DNA from: a virus
Length of the DNA stretch: 34,933 bases
Direction: 5' to 3' (one strand)
IMG/VR virus record: IMGVR_UViG_3300008262_004183
Span: 1 to 34,933 of that record
Part shown: positions 23,959 through 31,983 of the stretch, one piece after another
How positions within the stretch are numbered: the first letter of the stretch is position 1
How the letters are laid out: every line of letters starts with the position of its first letter
Notes under the pieces: generated by a model
Databases searched by the model: none
What the model saw: only the letters and a program-made list of their open reading frames with translations
Told to the model about the DNA's origin: nothing
Program-made: the position numbers and the translations under genes

Positions 23959-24787
23959 AGTTCTCTTTTAAAAATTTATATATGTATTCTGCAACTACCC
24001 GCTGCCCTTCTATAGTCCAGTGATTACAGGGAGTTATATATGTTGATGGCATCTTTAATCTAGCTGAATACCCCCACAGGCTGTCTCCACCGTTTTCTTT
24101 TTTTAGGAAGTCAGCTGTAAAGTTTACAGGAATATAATTAGTCCAATCAACCATATTGAGTAGATTGCTGTCGCTACCAAGCACTTCTTTCATTTTTTGA
24201 ATATTAAATAACGTATCAAATGCACTCGCAAATACAAATTCAAATCCACGTGCCTTGCTGAAGTTTTCTACTTCAGCAATAGCAGTTAATGTTTCAATTA
24301 CTGAAGTTTTTTCAGAGTGTCCGTACCTTGCATACCACTCTTCAACCTTTTCTATTGGCTCACCTTTGTGAAGATTTGGAATAGGCCAAATTGTTAGCCA
24401 ATGCATGTGGTCTTTACCTATATAGTCTTGTTTAAGAAAATCAAACCTTTGTAGTCCACTTATCATGAATACTACAATTACCTTTCCAGTAGTCTTAGGT
24501 ATTTCGTTAAGATATATTTCTTTTGATGCGCCTCTATTGCCAACACCGTTAACAGCCAAGTTAATGACTTTAAAGTTTCGTAAGTGATTTTTAGACAATT
24601 GAGATGCCCAGTTATTCTCCATCTGATGATCTCTATATAACTCGCCTACTACGTTAAAGTGCGGATTTCCTTCGTGTTTTTTCCAAACATCTAAAGGGTA
24701 AGCTCCAATACCCTGTGTAAAGCTGTCCCCTATAGCAATAATCAAATTGTCGTTAGCTTTAATAGTAGGCATGTAGTCCTTTAGCAT
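23942..24787 (-). CDS. SGNH-hydrolase-like protein, paralogue A, lacking the usual catalytic Asp
   Basis: Block I is I-G-D-S-F-T-Q-G-I-G (Ser22), and N-G-V-G-N-R-G (about 79-85) provides the Gly and Asn positions. The expected C-terminal DxxH is replaced by T-P-C-N-H (His256), with no Asp three residues before the His. A central I-S-G-L-Q-R-F-D-F and a W-P-I-P motif are shared with the protein at 26073-27089 (P-S-G-L-E-R-F-D-F and W-P-H-P), so the two are paralogues. This may be a dyad-type or altered hydrolase or transferase. It sits downstream of a putative glycosyltransferase and overlaps it by seven bases. Confidence 0.75.
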   Translation of the reverse strand: MLKDYMPTIKANDNLIIAIGDSFTQGIGAYPLDVWKKHEGNPHFNVVGELYRDHQMENNWASQLSKNHLRNFKVINLAVNGVGNRGASKEIYLNEIPKTTGKVIVVFMISGLQRFDFLKQDYIGKDHMHWLTIWPIPNLHKGEPIEKVEEWYARYGHSEKTSVIETLTAIAEVENFSKARGFEFVFASAFDTLFNIQKMKEVLGSDSNLLNMVDWTNYIPVNFTADFLKKENGGDSLWGYSARLKMPSTYITPCNHWTIEGQRVVAEYIYKFLKENYALEL

Positions 24788-26076
24788 ATTTTAAAGTACT
24801 CCTTGTAATAAGTTTGAAACTCTATAAACGGACTAGTAAAATTGTGCTTGCATTGTCTTAGAACAGATCTATTATGCTCTAATATAGGTTGTAACGATTT
24901 GTACCAAGATACTTTGTCTTCTATTTTATTAATCTTATTAAGAGCATTGACTATCTTTTGAAATCGCTCTCGATCGTCACATTCGTCGTAAGACTCGTCA
25001 ATGTACGGATGAAAGGTTTTATATCCAAGTTCTTTAAACTTTTTTAAGAAACCTTTACTACCTACAATAATAAATGGTTGGAGACAAATAATTGGTTTGT
25101 ATGTCTTTTCACTTATAAACAATGTGTTCTCTTTCTGATAATACGATGCCTCTGTTACCACCGACACCCAAGTGTGTTTGTATAATTCTTTTAATATTCT
25201 ATTAAACACACTCCCGTCTTCAACGAATCCACGAGGTAATGATAACGGTAAATTGTCCATTGCTTTTTTAATAACTGTACTCTCAAACCCTAACACACTA
25301 AATGATGAAATCTCCGGCATTGTAATATACCCCTGTGTGTTGATACCTTCTTTAACTATATTTAGGTAGTTCTCAATTCGATGAGCCCTGTAAGTTCCTC
25401 TATTCAAGCAGTCAAATAATTTTATAGAAGTATAGTTATCAGCTTTGTATTCTACTAAGTCTTCAAAATTAAAATTGTATTTTAAGTATTCTGCACGATC
25501 CATAATAAACTTATCAAATATCGCAACAGGTATTACTTTAATTTTTTCAGGCGCAAACCACTTCTTACTATGCCATAGATCATACGAGTTAGATGCATCT
25601 TGATTGCCGGTGATGTATACAATTGCTCTAGGGTTAATTTTAAATGTCTTACATTCCTTATGAATAAAGTCCCAAAGCCAATCTGTTTGGTATCCCTCAT
25701 GGCTTTGGTCTATAAGGAATAATGCATTGCCTTCTCTCAGATCATTTAGGTATGTAGTGTTTAACACGCTGAACAAACTAGGAACATTCTCGTTGTATGG
25801 GGGGCCTGCCCATTCAACTGGATGGTGTGCTACCCCTGTAGAGATTACATAGTGTTTTGGTTTGTTCTCTAAGGAAAACGCCTTTACGGTATTATCCACG
25901 TTTAATTCAAAGAATCGCGATGTAAAGTCTGAAAATTTAAATCGGGTATTACCGCTCTCGTATGATGTATTTTTGTCTAAGAAGTTACCAGTCTTGTTAG
26001 CAATAGCCATAACAAGATTGTAATAAGGATCGTTGAATATTTTTAGATTGGTATAGTTCTCAAAAACAAAATTCAT
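24781..26076 (-). CDS. Putative glycosyltransferase-like protein, paralogue A
   Basis: This 431-residue protein is a paralogue of the one at 27092-28501. Shared blocks are S-T-G-V-A-H-H-P-V-E-W-A-G, I-D-Q-S-H-E-G-Y-Q-T-D-W-L-W-D, Y-I-T-G-N, and F-I-S-E-K-T-Y-K-P-I-I-C-L-Q-P-F followed by L-G-Y-K-T-F-H-P-Y-I-D-E. The S-E-K-T-x-K-P-I block, followed by a hydrophobic strand and Gly, recalls the nucleotide-sugar-binding part of GT-B enzymes such as GT10 fucosyltransferases (S/T-E-K-I-x-P-I), but I cannot assign a family firmly. No transmembrane segment or signal peptide is seen. The start overlaps the preceding SGNH stop as ATGA, so the two form a coupled pair. Confidence 0.6.
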   Translation of the reverse strand: MNFVFENYTNLKIFNDPYYNLVMAIANKTGNFLDKNTSYESGNTRFKFSDFTSRFFELNVDNTVKAFSLENKPKHYVISTGVAHHPVEWAGPPYNENVPSLFSVLNTTYLNDLREGNALFLIDQSHEGYQTDWLWDFIHKECKTFKINPRAIVYITGNQDASNSYDLWHSKKWFAPEKIKVIPVAIFDKFIMDRAEYLKYNFNFEDLVEYKADNYTSIKLFDCLNRGTYRAHRIENYLNIVKEGINTQGYITMPEISSFSVLGFESTVIKKAMDNLPLSLPRGFVEDGSVFNRILKELYKHTWVSVVTEASYYQKENTLFISEKTYKPIICLQPFIIVGSKGFLKKFKELGYKTFHPYIDESYDECDDRERFQKIVNALNKINKIEDKVSWYKSLQPILEHNRSVLRQCKHNFTSPFIEFQTYYKEYFKIC

Positions 26077-27089
26077 TTTAGATTTAGTATATGTTGATAC
26101 AATCTGCTTGCATACAGATCGTGTGCCTTAGCACTAGGATGAGCACATGCTGTCATCCAGCGGTTTGGAGATCCTTTTCCAATAAATTGAAAAAAGTACT
26201 CATTATTATCTTTGATACTGGGTTCTTGTGCCACTACAAACTGTGCCATAGTCTTGTGTCCGTTGGGTTCAAAGATATTACCCCATGGAAACAGATTTAT
26301 AAAGTTAGAAACTGTTTCGCTTCTAAAGAGAGGAATTTTCTGATTTATAAAGTTACCCTCTCTGTCTCTAAACACATTTATATCTAGTTGGTCTTGAAAG
26401 AACTTTTTATTAAATCGATCATCAAATGCAGGTGTGATAATCAGTTTAGCATGTTTAGCTTCACACCAAGTTAATAACTCTTGCACATGCCCCAGCTGTT
26501 CCATAACCGTAAAACGATCGCTATAAAGTGATTTAGCATATCCCTCCCATAGAGATTTCCTCGGCCCACTAGACATGCCGTCAGGATGCGGCCACATAGC
26601 CTTCCATCGATTTCCATCAACAACTTCGTCGTTAATAAAATCAAATCGTTCTAGACCAGACGGCATGTAGATAACGATTATTTCTTCGATGATGTTCCAG
26701 TTTATACTAGGATAGAAGTATAGCTCTTTTATTGTTGCTCTATTGCCGCACCCTCGTACTCCAAAATTTATTGGGGTATATTTGCCGCCAAAATACTTTT
26801 TGCATAGGACACTAACATAAGAGTTTTCTCTTTCCATAAAACGAAAATTTATCTTGTCATTATCTTCTGGCTTTAGAATAGGATACTTATCTAGTAGATC
26901 TTTTCTTTCTTTTGGAGTAATAGTAATTTCAAGTTGCTCTCCAACTTTTGGATGTGTCCATTTATAGTCAGTGTATAGCTCGTCGTTAACTGCTCCTTGG
27001 CCTTCAGTGTATGAACACCCAAGTGCTATAATTGCTTTACGTGTTCTTTTTAAGTCTTCGTTAATCTTTAAAATTTCTTCTTGAAACAT
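26073..27089 (-). CDS. SGNH-hydrolase-like protein, paralogue B, lacking the usual catalytic Asp
   Basis: Block I is L-G-C-S-Y-T-E-G-Q-G (Ser26), and G-V-R-G-C-G-N-R supplies the Gly and Asn positions. The C-terminal element is T-A-C-A-H-P (His317), where an Asp three residues earlier is missing, as in the paralogue at 23942. An insertion of about 60 residues follows block I (N-D-E-L-Y-T-D-Y-K-W-T-H-P-K), making it longer (338 residues) than the other three SGNH proteins. It lies directly between two putative glycosyltransferase paralogues and shares an ATGA overlap with the following one. The enzymatic role is unknown; acyl or sugar transfer on the same product as the other copies is likely. 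Confidence 0.75.
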   Translation of the reverse strand: MFQEEILKINEDLKRTRKAIIALGCSYTEGQGAVNDELYTDYKWTHPKVGEQLEITITPKERKDLLDKYPILKPEDNDKINFRFMERENSYVSVLCKKYFGGKYTPINFGVRGCGNRATIKELYFYPSINWNIIEEIIVIYMPSGLERFDFINDEVVDGNRWKAMWPHPDGMSSGPRKSLWEGYAKSLYSDRFTVMEQLGHVQELLTWCEAKHAKLIITPAFDDRFNKKFFQDQLDINVFRDREGNFINQKIPLFRSETVSNFINLFPWGNIFEPNGHKTMAQFVVAQEPSIKDNNEYFFQFIGKGSPNRWMTACAHPSAKAHDLYASRLYQHILNLK

Positions 27090-27091
27090 TA

Positions 27092-28501
27092 TTATTCCTT
27101 TACATAATCAAGTAGCTTAGTAAACGCACTGGGAATAATTTCTTCACAGTTTTTGTAAAAAACTTCTCGATTATGATTTAAAATGTCTTCTAACTTCTTA
27201 TACCATTCTAACTTCTCAGATGCAGTTAGTTTTTGTATTTTAGATATAGACTTTATAATGGCAGGAAATCTTTCCCATGTTGGTAACTCGTCGTATGTTT
27301 CATCAATATAAGGATGAAATGTTTTGTAGCCAAGATCCTTTAAGTTCTTTAAAGAATACTGATTTCCTGTAATAACAAACGGGTGACAACATGCAATAGG
27401 CTTAAATGTTTTCTCGCTAATAAAGCAAGTTAGTTCTTCGTCACTAAAAGACGCTTCACTTACTACAGTAAGCCAAGTATCTAACATTGTCTGCTCGTTA
27501 AACGCCGTAAGGTAAGCACCACAATCTCCGTCAGAGAAATTATTTAGATTGTACCCGGCAGGATTCTCAGGAGGCATCAGCGGCAACATATTTGCCAATG
27601 CTTCATATTCTTCAGGCATCAAAGTCTTGCCTTCATAGTATGACTTATGAGACTCAAATGCATTCATGCTTATAATATTATCTTTTACAAGATTAGCTTC
27701 CCAAAGATATTTAAAGAACCAGATCCTATGTACCCTTGGTCTTTTTTGTAGTGCGTTAAACGTTCTAATGCTGTTTAATTTTTCTGTTTTATAGTTTACT
27801 TGATCTATAAAAGACGGTAGTGGATTTTTCTTGTTAAACAACCCTCGCAAATGATGTGTTGCGTTGAAATGCATAACACCTTCGAAGTGAGGATAAGGAA
27901 GAACTAAGATCCTGTCTACTAAGTTCTTAGATTTTGCCCATGCTTCATATTGCCTTTCAGATTCTAAGTTTCCAGTTGCATAAATTATCTGTTTAGGATT
28001 TATACCAAAAAGATTACAGCAATTATGAAACCAGTCCCACAACCATGGTGTTTGATAACCTTCGTGGCTTTGATCAAAAAGAATGTAAGCACGGCCAGAC
28101 TGTAAATCTGCCATATATTGTTTGTTTAAGTAGAAGAATGCTGGTAACTTTCCTCTGTTATGTGCTCCTATAGTGACCGCAGGATTATTAGAACCATCCT
28201 CTCCGCACCAATCGGGAGGAGAATGTGCTACACCGGTAGGTATTACATATTTTTTATATCGTGGAGGTTCTCCGCTGTACCTAATATTTTTACCAAACAG
28301 TTTCCTAGAGTTGTATTCTGACTGGTTAAATCTTATAGCTTCTAAGGCCAACGGGCTAGGAGTAAATCGTCTAATTCCAGAGCTGTTAACATCTGGACAA
28401 GATACTAAGTTACTAAATGTTTCAAGATCCTCGTAGACAAAATGAACACCGCTAAAGTCGTCTGTAAAGTCTTTAATGAAGGTTTTAATTTTCTCAAGCA
28501 T
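27092..28501 (-). CDS. Putative glycosyltransferase-like protein, paralogue B
   Basis: I take the ATG at 28501, two bases after the epimerase stop codon; an ATG at 28543 would add 14 residues inside the epimerase gene, and neither has a clear ribosome site. The 469-residue protein shares with its paralogue P-T-G-V-A-H-S-P-P-D-W-C-G, F-D-Q-S-H-E-G-Y-Q-T-P-W-L-W-D, Y-A-T-G-N and C-F-I-S-E-K-T-F-K-P-I-A-C-C-H-P-F, followed by L-G-Y-K-T-F-H-P-Y-I-D-E-T. A GT-B type glycosyltransferase is a working guess from the S-E-K-T-F-K-P-I block and the neighbouring epimerase. It begins the tandem pair of glycosyltransferase-SGNH units. Confidence 0.6.
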   Translation of the reverse strand: MLEKIKTFIKDFTDDFSGVHFVYEDLETFSNLVSCPDVNSSGIRRFTPSPLALEAIRFNQSEYNSRKLFGKNIRYSGEPPRYKKYVIPTGVAHSPPDWCGEDGSNNPAVTIGAHNRGKLPAFFYLNKQYMADLQSGRAYILFDQSHEGYQTPWLWDWFHNCCNLFGINPKQIIYATGNLESERQYEAWAKSKNLVDRILVLPYPHFEGVMHFNATHHLRGLFNKKNPLPSFIDQVNYKTEKLNSIRTFNALQKRPRVHRIWFFKYLWEANLVKDNIISMNAFESHKSYYEGKTLMPEEYEALANMLPLMPPENPAGYNLNNFSDGDCGAYLTAFNEQTMLDTWLTVVSEASFSDEELTCFISEKTFKPIACCHPFVITGNQYSLKNLKDLGYKTFHPYIDETYDELPTWERFPAIIKSISKIQKLTASEKLEWYKKLEDILNHNREVFYKNCEEIIPSAFTKLLDYVKE

Positions 28502-28502
28502 A

Positions 28503-29504
28503 TTACATAAGTTTCTGAGACCAAGTCTTTGGAGTATATTCATTTATAATTTCTAAAGGATACGTGTAGTCAAAGGGTTTGCTACCTCTAGTTTTAATAT
28601 AATCTATTGTACTACGCACACCTTCAATAAGAGTAGTTGAAGTTTTATAATCTAAATTCATTCTAGCTTTAGTTGCATCGCAGGTTGCATATTTTACTTC
28701 TTTAGGCCGATCTGGCATGTAAATCGGTTGCCCATCAAAATTCATTTCTTTAATAATAATTTCGGCTAATTCTTTAATTGTTATAAATTCCTCATCAGGT
28801 CCTATATTAAAGGTGTCATTTTTAATATTTGGATCTAAGGCAAGTTTTTCAAGACAGTAGATACAATCGTCAATAAAACTAAAACATCTCATTTGTGACC
28901 CGTCGCCGTAGATAATTGGAGGTTTACCTTGCAGAACACGATTAATCATAATGCTCATAACATTGCGGAAAGGATCGTCATACCGTTGCCTTGGTCCAAC
29001 TATGTTGTGAGGTATAGCAACAACCCATTCCATATTATTCATTGGTGCTAGAGCTTTAAGCACATCTTCGCCGGCAACTTTAGCAATACCATACGGATCA
29101 ACGGGCATCGGTGTTTGTGTTTCTTTAAATGGATATTCTTGAATCCCATATCTTGCCATACTTGAACAATAAACGAATCTTTTTACTTTATTTTGTATTG
29201 CTGCACTTATGGTACTAACACTTGCTTGAAAAATATTATTAGTAATAAAATACGGACTAAAAATACTAAGACCTTCGTGTGGTGTAGCAGCTGTATGAAA
29301 AACTATGTCGCAACCCTTAGACACCTCGACCATAAAGTCTAAATGGCAACAATCGCCCCTTTTAAAATCTACACCCTTAGGGACATTATCAATGTATCCG
29401 CCGCTTAGATTATCACAACCTACTACATCGTGTCCTAATTGTAACATCCTATCAGCTAAATGACTTCCTAAAAAGCCTGCAACTCCTGTAATTAAAATTT
29501 TCAT
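28503..29504 (-). CDS. NAD-dependent sugar epimerase/dehydratase (extended SDR)
   Basis: The 333-residue protein starts with the Rossmann motif G-V-A-G-F-L-G (Gly7, Gly10, Gly13). It has Ser114/Ser115 in Y-C-S-S-M-A and the catalytic Tyr138-x3-Lys142 in Y-G-I-A-K. Such enzymes act on nucleotide-activated sugars by epimerisation, 4,6-dehydration or decarboxylation. The long C-terminal part with N-I-G-P-D-E-E matches the sugar-binding region of the UDP-glucose 4-epimerase group. The exact substrate cannot be told. It overlaps the twitch radical SAM gene by four bases (ATGA) and precedes the glycosyltransferase-like gene, which supports a sugar-nucleotide pathway. Confidence 0.9.
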   Translation of the reverse strand: MKILITGVAGFLGSHLADRMLQLGHDVVGCDNLSGGYIDNVPKGVDFKRGDCCHLDFMVEVSKGCDIVFHTAATPHEGLSIFSPYFITNNIFQASVSTISAAIQNKVKRFVYCSSMARYGIQEYPFKETQTPMPVDPYGIAKVAGEDVLKALAPMNNMEWVVAIPHNIVGPRQRYDDPFRNVMSIMINRVLQGKPPIIYGDGSQMRCFSFIDDCIYCLEKLALDPNIKNDTFNIGPDEEFITIKELAEIIIKEMNFDGQPIYMPDRPKEVKYATCDATKARMNLDYKTSTTLIEGVRSTIDYIKTRGSKPFDYTYPLEIINEYTPKTWSQKLM

Positions 29505-30895
29505 GTTTTTTTCTCTTCTGCTAGTTCTTTACAAAGTTTCCAAAATGATTCCATTTCTGGAAAGGTCTCAAGAAAATTAGTACCTCTGCGCTTGTCATAC
29601 TCTGTAAACCAATTATAAAAATCAATCCTGCCTTCTTTGACTCGTTCAGCATCATACTCTTTAGTTGCAAAGTAATCGCGAACTCTGCGAAACTTTTCGT
29701 ACTCCATGTCTGTAAATTTTGTAGGATCTATCTCGTTTCTATTATCGTCAATAAATTTTAAGATCTTATCAAAATACGGAAGATATGTTTCTTTAGGAAG
29801 TATTAACATATCGTATTGTAATGGTTCTTTTAAATAGGGCGTATCAAAACGAATTTTTCTACCATACCCTGTTGGGTTTAGAATCGGCTGATACTTCTCT
29901 CTCCACTCAAGAACTTTTTGTAAAAAATCAGTAAACGATGTAACGCTTAAGATATTAAACGTACACATGATTGATATTGGTGCTTTGGTTTTAGTAATGT
30001 AAGTATCTAAATTAGATTCCCATAGTTTAGTATCTAACCCAGTTCTCAAATACTCAGCCCGGTTATTCCAAGTGTCCATACTTGAAAACACCTTAAAGGT
30101 TTTGATCTTTTTATTATCAACAAGATCGTTAATGTTTTCACATAATCGATCAATATGCCTTGGAGTAAGACCAAAGTTGCTGTTTAGGTTTAACTCAAGA
30201 TGAGGTTTAGGTTCAGCTCGTAAGTGCTCGAATAGTCTCCAAGTGCTCTTATGCATTAAAGGTTCTCCACCTGTAATACGAAGAATGTTTAAAGTTTTAG
30301 AAACTTCTGGCCACCAACGCCACCATGCTTCAATATAAGGGTTTTCTTCTTCTTGATACGGCTTAAACCATTCTATATTTAATGTGTGATTTTTAACAGT
30401 TTCGTAAGGACCAAACTGTTTAATTTCACTTTGGAAGCTGCTACTACTCATAGGATGGCAATAGCCGCATTTAAAATTGCACTCGTTACTAAATGCAAGT
30501 TCGATGTATTCTGGATTAATGTTGTAGTCCCACGGACTGTTTACAATTTCTTCTAATCGTTCAGGCTTATATATGTTTGCATTACGATCGTGTCGGTCAC
30601 TTATATGAGTGTCACTGAGTCCCTCAACATTCCAACAATATTGGCAACCTTTTGGTTTTTCACCAACTAGCATTAACGCACGTTCTTTTTTCTTTTCGGG
30701 TGTATTATGTAGGGCCGCAGGATTTATTTTAATTTCTTCTAATGGAATATCGTGAGGTCTTGGATGATAACAACTGTGCGTCTGACCAGTATGTAAGTAG
30801 ATGCTGGTATGATGCCACTTTGCCAAACAAAAAGTTGGACTTATTTCGTTGGTAATTTTTATAACTTTTCTAATTCGATCAATTTCTGCGCTCAT
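29501..30895 (-). CDS. Twitch-domain radical SAM protein (copy 2)
   Basis: The cluster motif is Cys139-x3-Cys143-x2-Cys146 (N-E-C-N-F-K-C-G-Y-C-H-P), again followed by G-G-E-P (T-G-G-E-P-L-M-H). The N-terminal twitch-like cysteines are Cys23, Cys42, Cys84 and Cys87 (C-Y-H-P, C-Q-Y-C-W), matching the copy at 19955 to within two residues. Both share H-N-T-x2-K-K-K-E-R-x-x-M-L near 64-76 and end with F-T-E-Y-D-K-R-x-G-T. The function is an unknown SAM-radical modification. It begins the cluster after the 77-residue gene and has a GGGGAT ribosome site just before its ATG. Confidence 0.88.
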   Translation of the reverse strand: MSAEIDRIRKVIKITNEISPTFCLAKWHHTSIYLHTGQTHSCYHPRPHDIPLEEIKINPAALHNTPEKKKERALMLVGEKPKGCQYCWNVEGLSDTHISDRHDRNANIYKPERLEEIVNSPWDYNINPEYIELAFSNECNFKCGYCHPMSSSSFQSEIKQFGPYETVKNHTLNIEWFKPYQEEENPYIEAWWRWWPEVSKTLNILRITGGEPLMHKSTWRLFEHLRAEPKPHLELNLNSNFGLTPRHIDRLCENINDLVDNKKIKTFKVFSSMDTWNNRAEYLRTGLDTKLWESNLDTYITKTKAPISIMCTFNILSVTSFTDFLQKVLEWREKYQPILNPTGYGRKIRFDTPYLKEPLQYDMLILPKETYLPYFDKILKFIDDNRNEIDPTKFTDMEYEKFRRVRDYFATKEYDAERVKEGRIDFYNWFTEYDKRRGTNFLETFPEMESFWKLCKELAEEKKT

Positions 30896-30916
30896 AAGAT
30901 CCCCGTAGTTTAGTAA

Positions 30917-31150
30917 TTATTTCCAACGGAGGATGAACCAGTCTAAGTGTGAGCGTTTACGAAATTCAAATATATGATAAGCAGTTCGAGCTCGATACCC
31001 GAATGTATCAAAGCACCATTGATTTATTTCTGTATATGTATCTTCTGGATAAGGTTCTTTAAATCCGTCAACTACTAAAGGTTCTGTAGTATCGTCACTC
31101 CATACTTCAGTTACCCATTTTTTTCCATCTTTACGAAAGACTATGTCCAC
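30917..31150 (-). CDS. Small conserved phage protein of unknown function (77 residues)
   Basis: It starts at GTG (31150), overlapping the last ten bases of the 280-residue gene. The sequence is acidic at the front and basic and aromatic at the end (F-R-K-R-S-H-L-D-W-F-I-L-R-W-K), with a single Cys in I-N-Q-W-C-F-D-T-F-G. It has no signal peptide or membrane segment. No family is recognised. It lies immediately before the first radical SAM gene, but nothing marks it as a peptide substrate. Confidence 0.6.
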   Translation of the reverse strand: MDIVFRKDGKKWVTEVWSDDTTEPLVVDGFKEPYPEDTYTEINQWCFDTFGYRARTAYHIFEFRKRSHLDWFILRWK

Positions 31151-31983
31151 AATGAGTTGCGAATCTTGATAAGACGAATCATCATAGCTTCGTCTTCTGC
31201 TTCATAGGCGTTTTCTATTTCTTGGCTTTTGCCTAAAGCAATGCGACACATTTCTGCCATTTCAGGAGTTTTATCATCCATGTCTAACAGATGATACCCC
31301 TGTTCTCTACGTAGATCGCAGTAGGCTAACCAGCCACTAGCATCGTGTGGATCGGGACGATTAGGATAGACTTCTTTCCACCATTTGTAGAGTGCAAGGA
31401 TTTCTAAGGCCTTTTCTGCTTGATAAGTGGGCTTGCCAATTTTGGGATCACCGGGTTCAAAGCCTTCATCCTCTTTCCAGACAAGCTCGCTTTGCCATTT
31501 GAGATTGTCTAAGCCTGCTTGCGGGCATCGCCAAGTACGCCAACGGAACCAGCCACTTGCCCAGAAGGGGGCATCATACTTTTTCTTTTCGTCTTTTTCA
31601 GACCAGGCAATATGCCACCAAGCTAGTTCTACTTCAACAAATTCGGTAAGTTCGTTAAAAAGACATGGAAGAAAACGGTTGCCCACATCACGCCACTGGC
31701 CACGAGGGATATCACGAGGATGAGCTGTGAGAGCATGAGTCTTAGTGACCCAGCGATTGTTAATGTAGTATTTGATAGAATGAATTTGGTCAATTGGCCA
31801 CCACAGGAAATTTTGGATAGCATCTAATGCTTCTTCAGCAATCCAATAACGAATAGGATGAAGTTGTTTGCCTTCTTGTTCCCATTCGCGCCAGCCTCGA
31901 CCAGTTTTAGCGCCGCCTTTTTTAATGCCGCGTATCCAGTCTGCAAATGGAGTACAACTCCAATAATTACTTCTTTGTGCCAT
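31141..31983 (-). CDS. Trp-rich conserved phage protein of unknown function (280 residues)
   Basis: By my count about 22 of 280 residues are Trp, in blocks such as R-Y-W-I-A-E-E, L-W-W-P-I-D, L-A-W-W-H-I-A-W and G-W-F-R-W-R-T-W-R. A near-central motif, I-N-N-R-W-V-T-K-T-H-A-L-T-A-H-P-R-D, is striking. I recall very similar proteins in marine T4-like phages, always without a known role. No membrane segment, zinc motif or nuclease motif is visible; the high conservation suggests an RNA-, DNA- or protein-binding core. The ATG overlaps the stop of the PGDYG-like gene as TAATG. Confidence 0.7.
   Translation of the reverse strand: MAQRSNYWSCTPFADWIRGIKKGGAKTGRGWREWEQEGKQLHPIRYWIAEEALDAIQNFLWWPIDQIHSIKYYINNRWVTKTHALTAHPRDIPRGQWRDVGNRFLPCLFNELTEFVEVELAWWHIAWSEKDEKKKYDAPFWASGWFRWRTWRCPQAGLDNLKWQSELVWKEDEGFEPGDPKIGKPTYQAEKALEILALYKWWKEVYPNRPDPHDASGWLAYCDLRREQGYHLLDMDDKTPEMAEMCRIALGKSQEIENAYEAEDEAMMIRLIKIRNSLWT

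Noticed and set aside
30917-31150. RiPP precursor peptide for the radical SAM enzymes
   Set aside because: The 77-residue protein has no leader-core layout, no repeated core, only one Cys and no Gly-Gly site, and I recognise similar proteins in phages without radical SAM neighbours.
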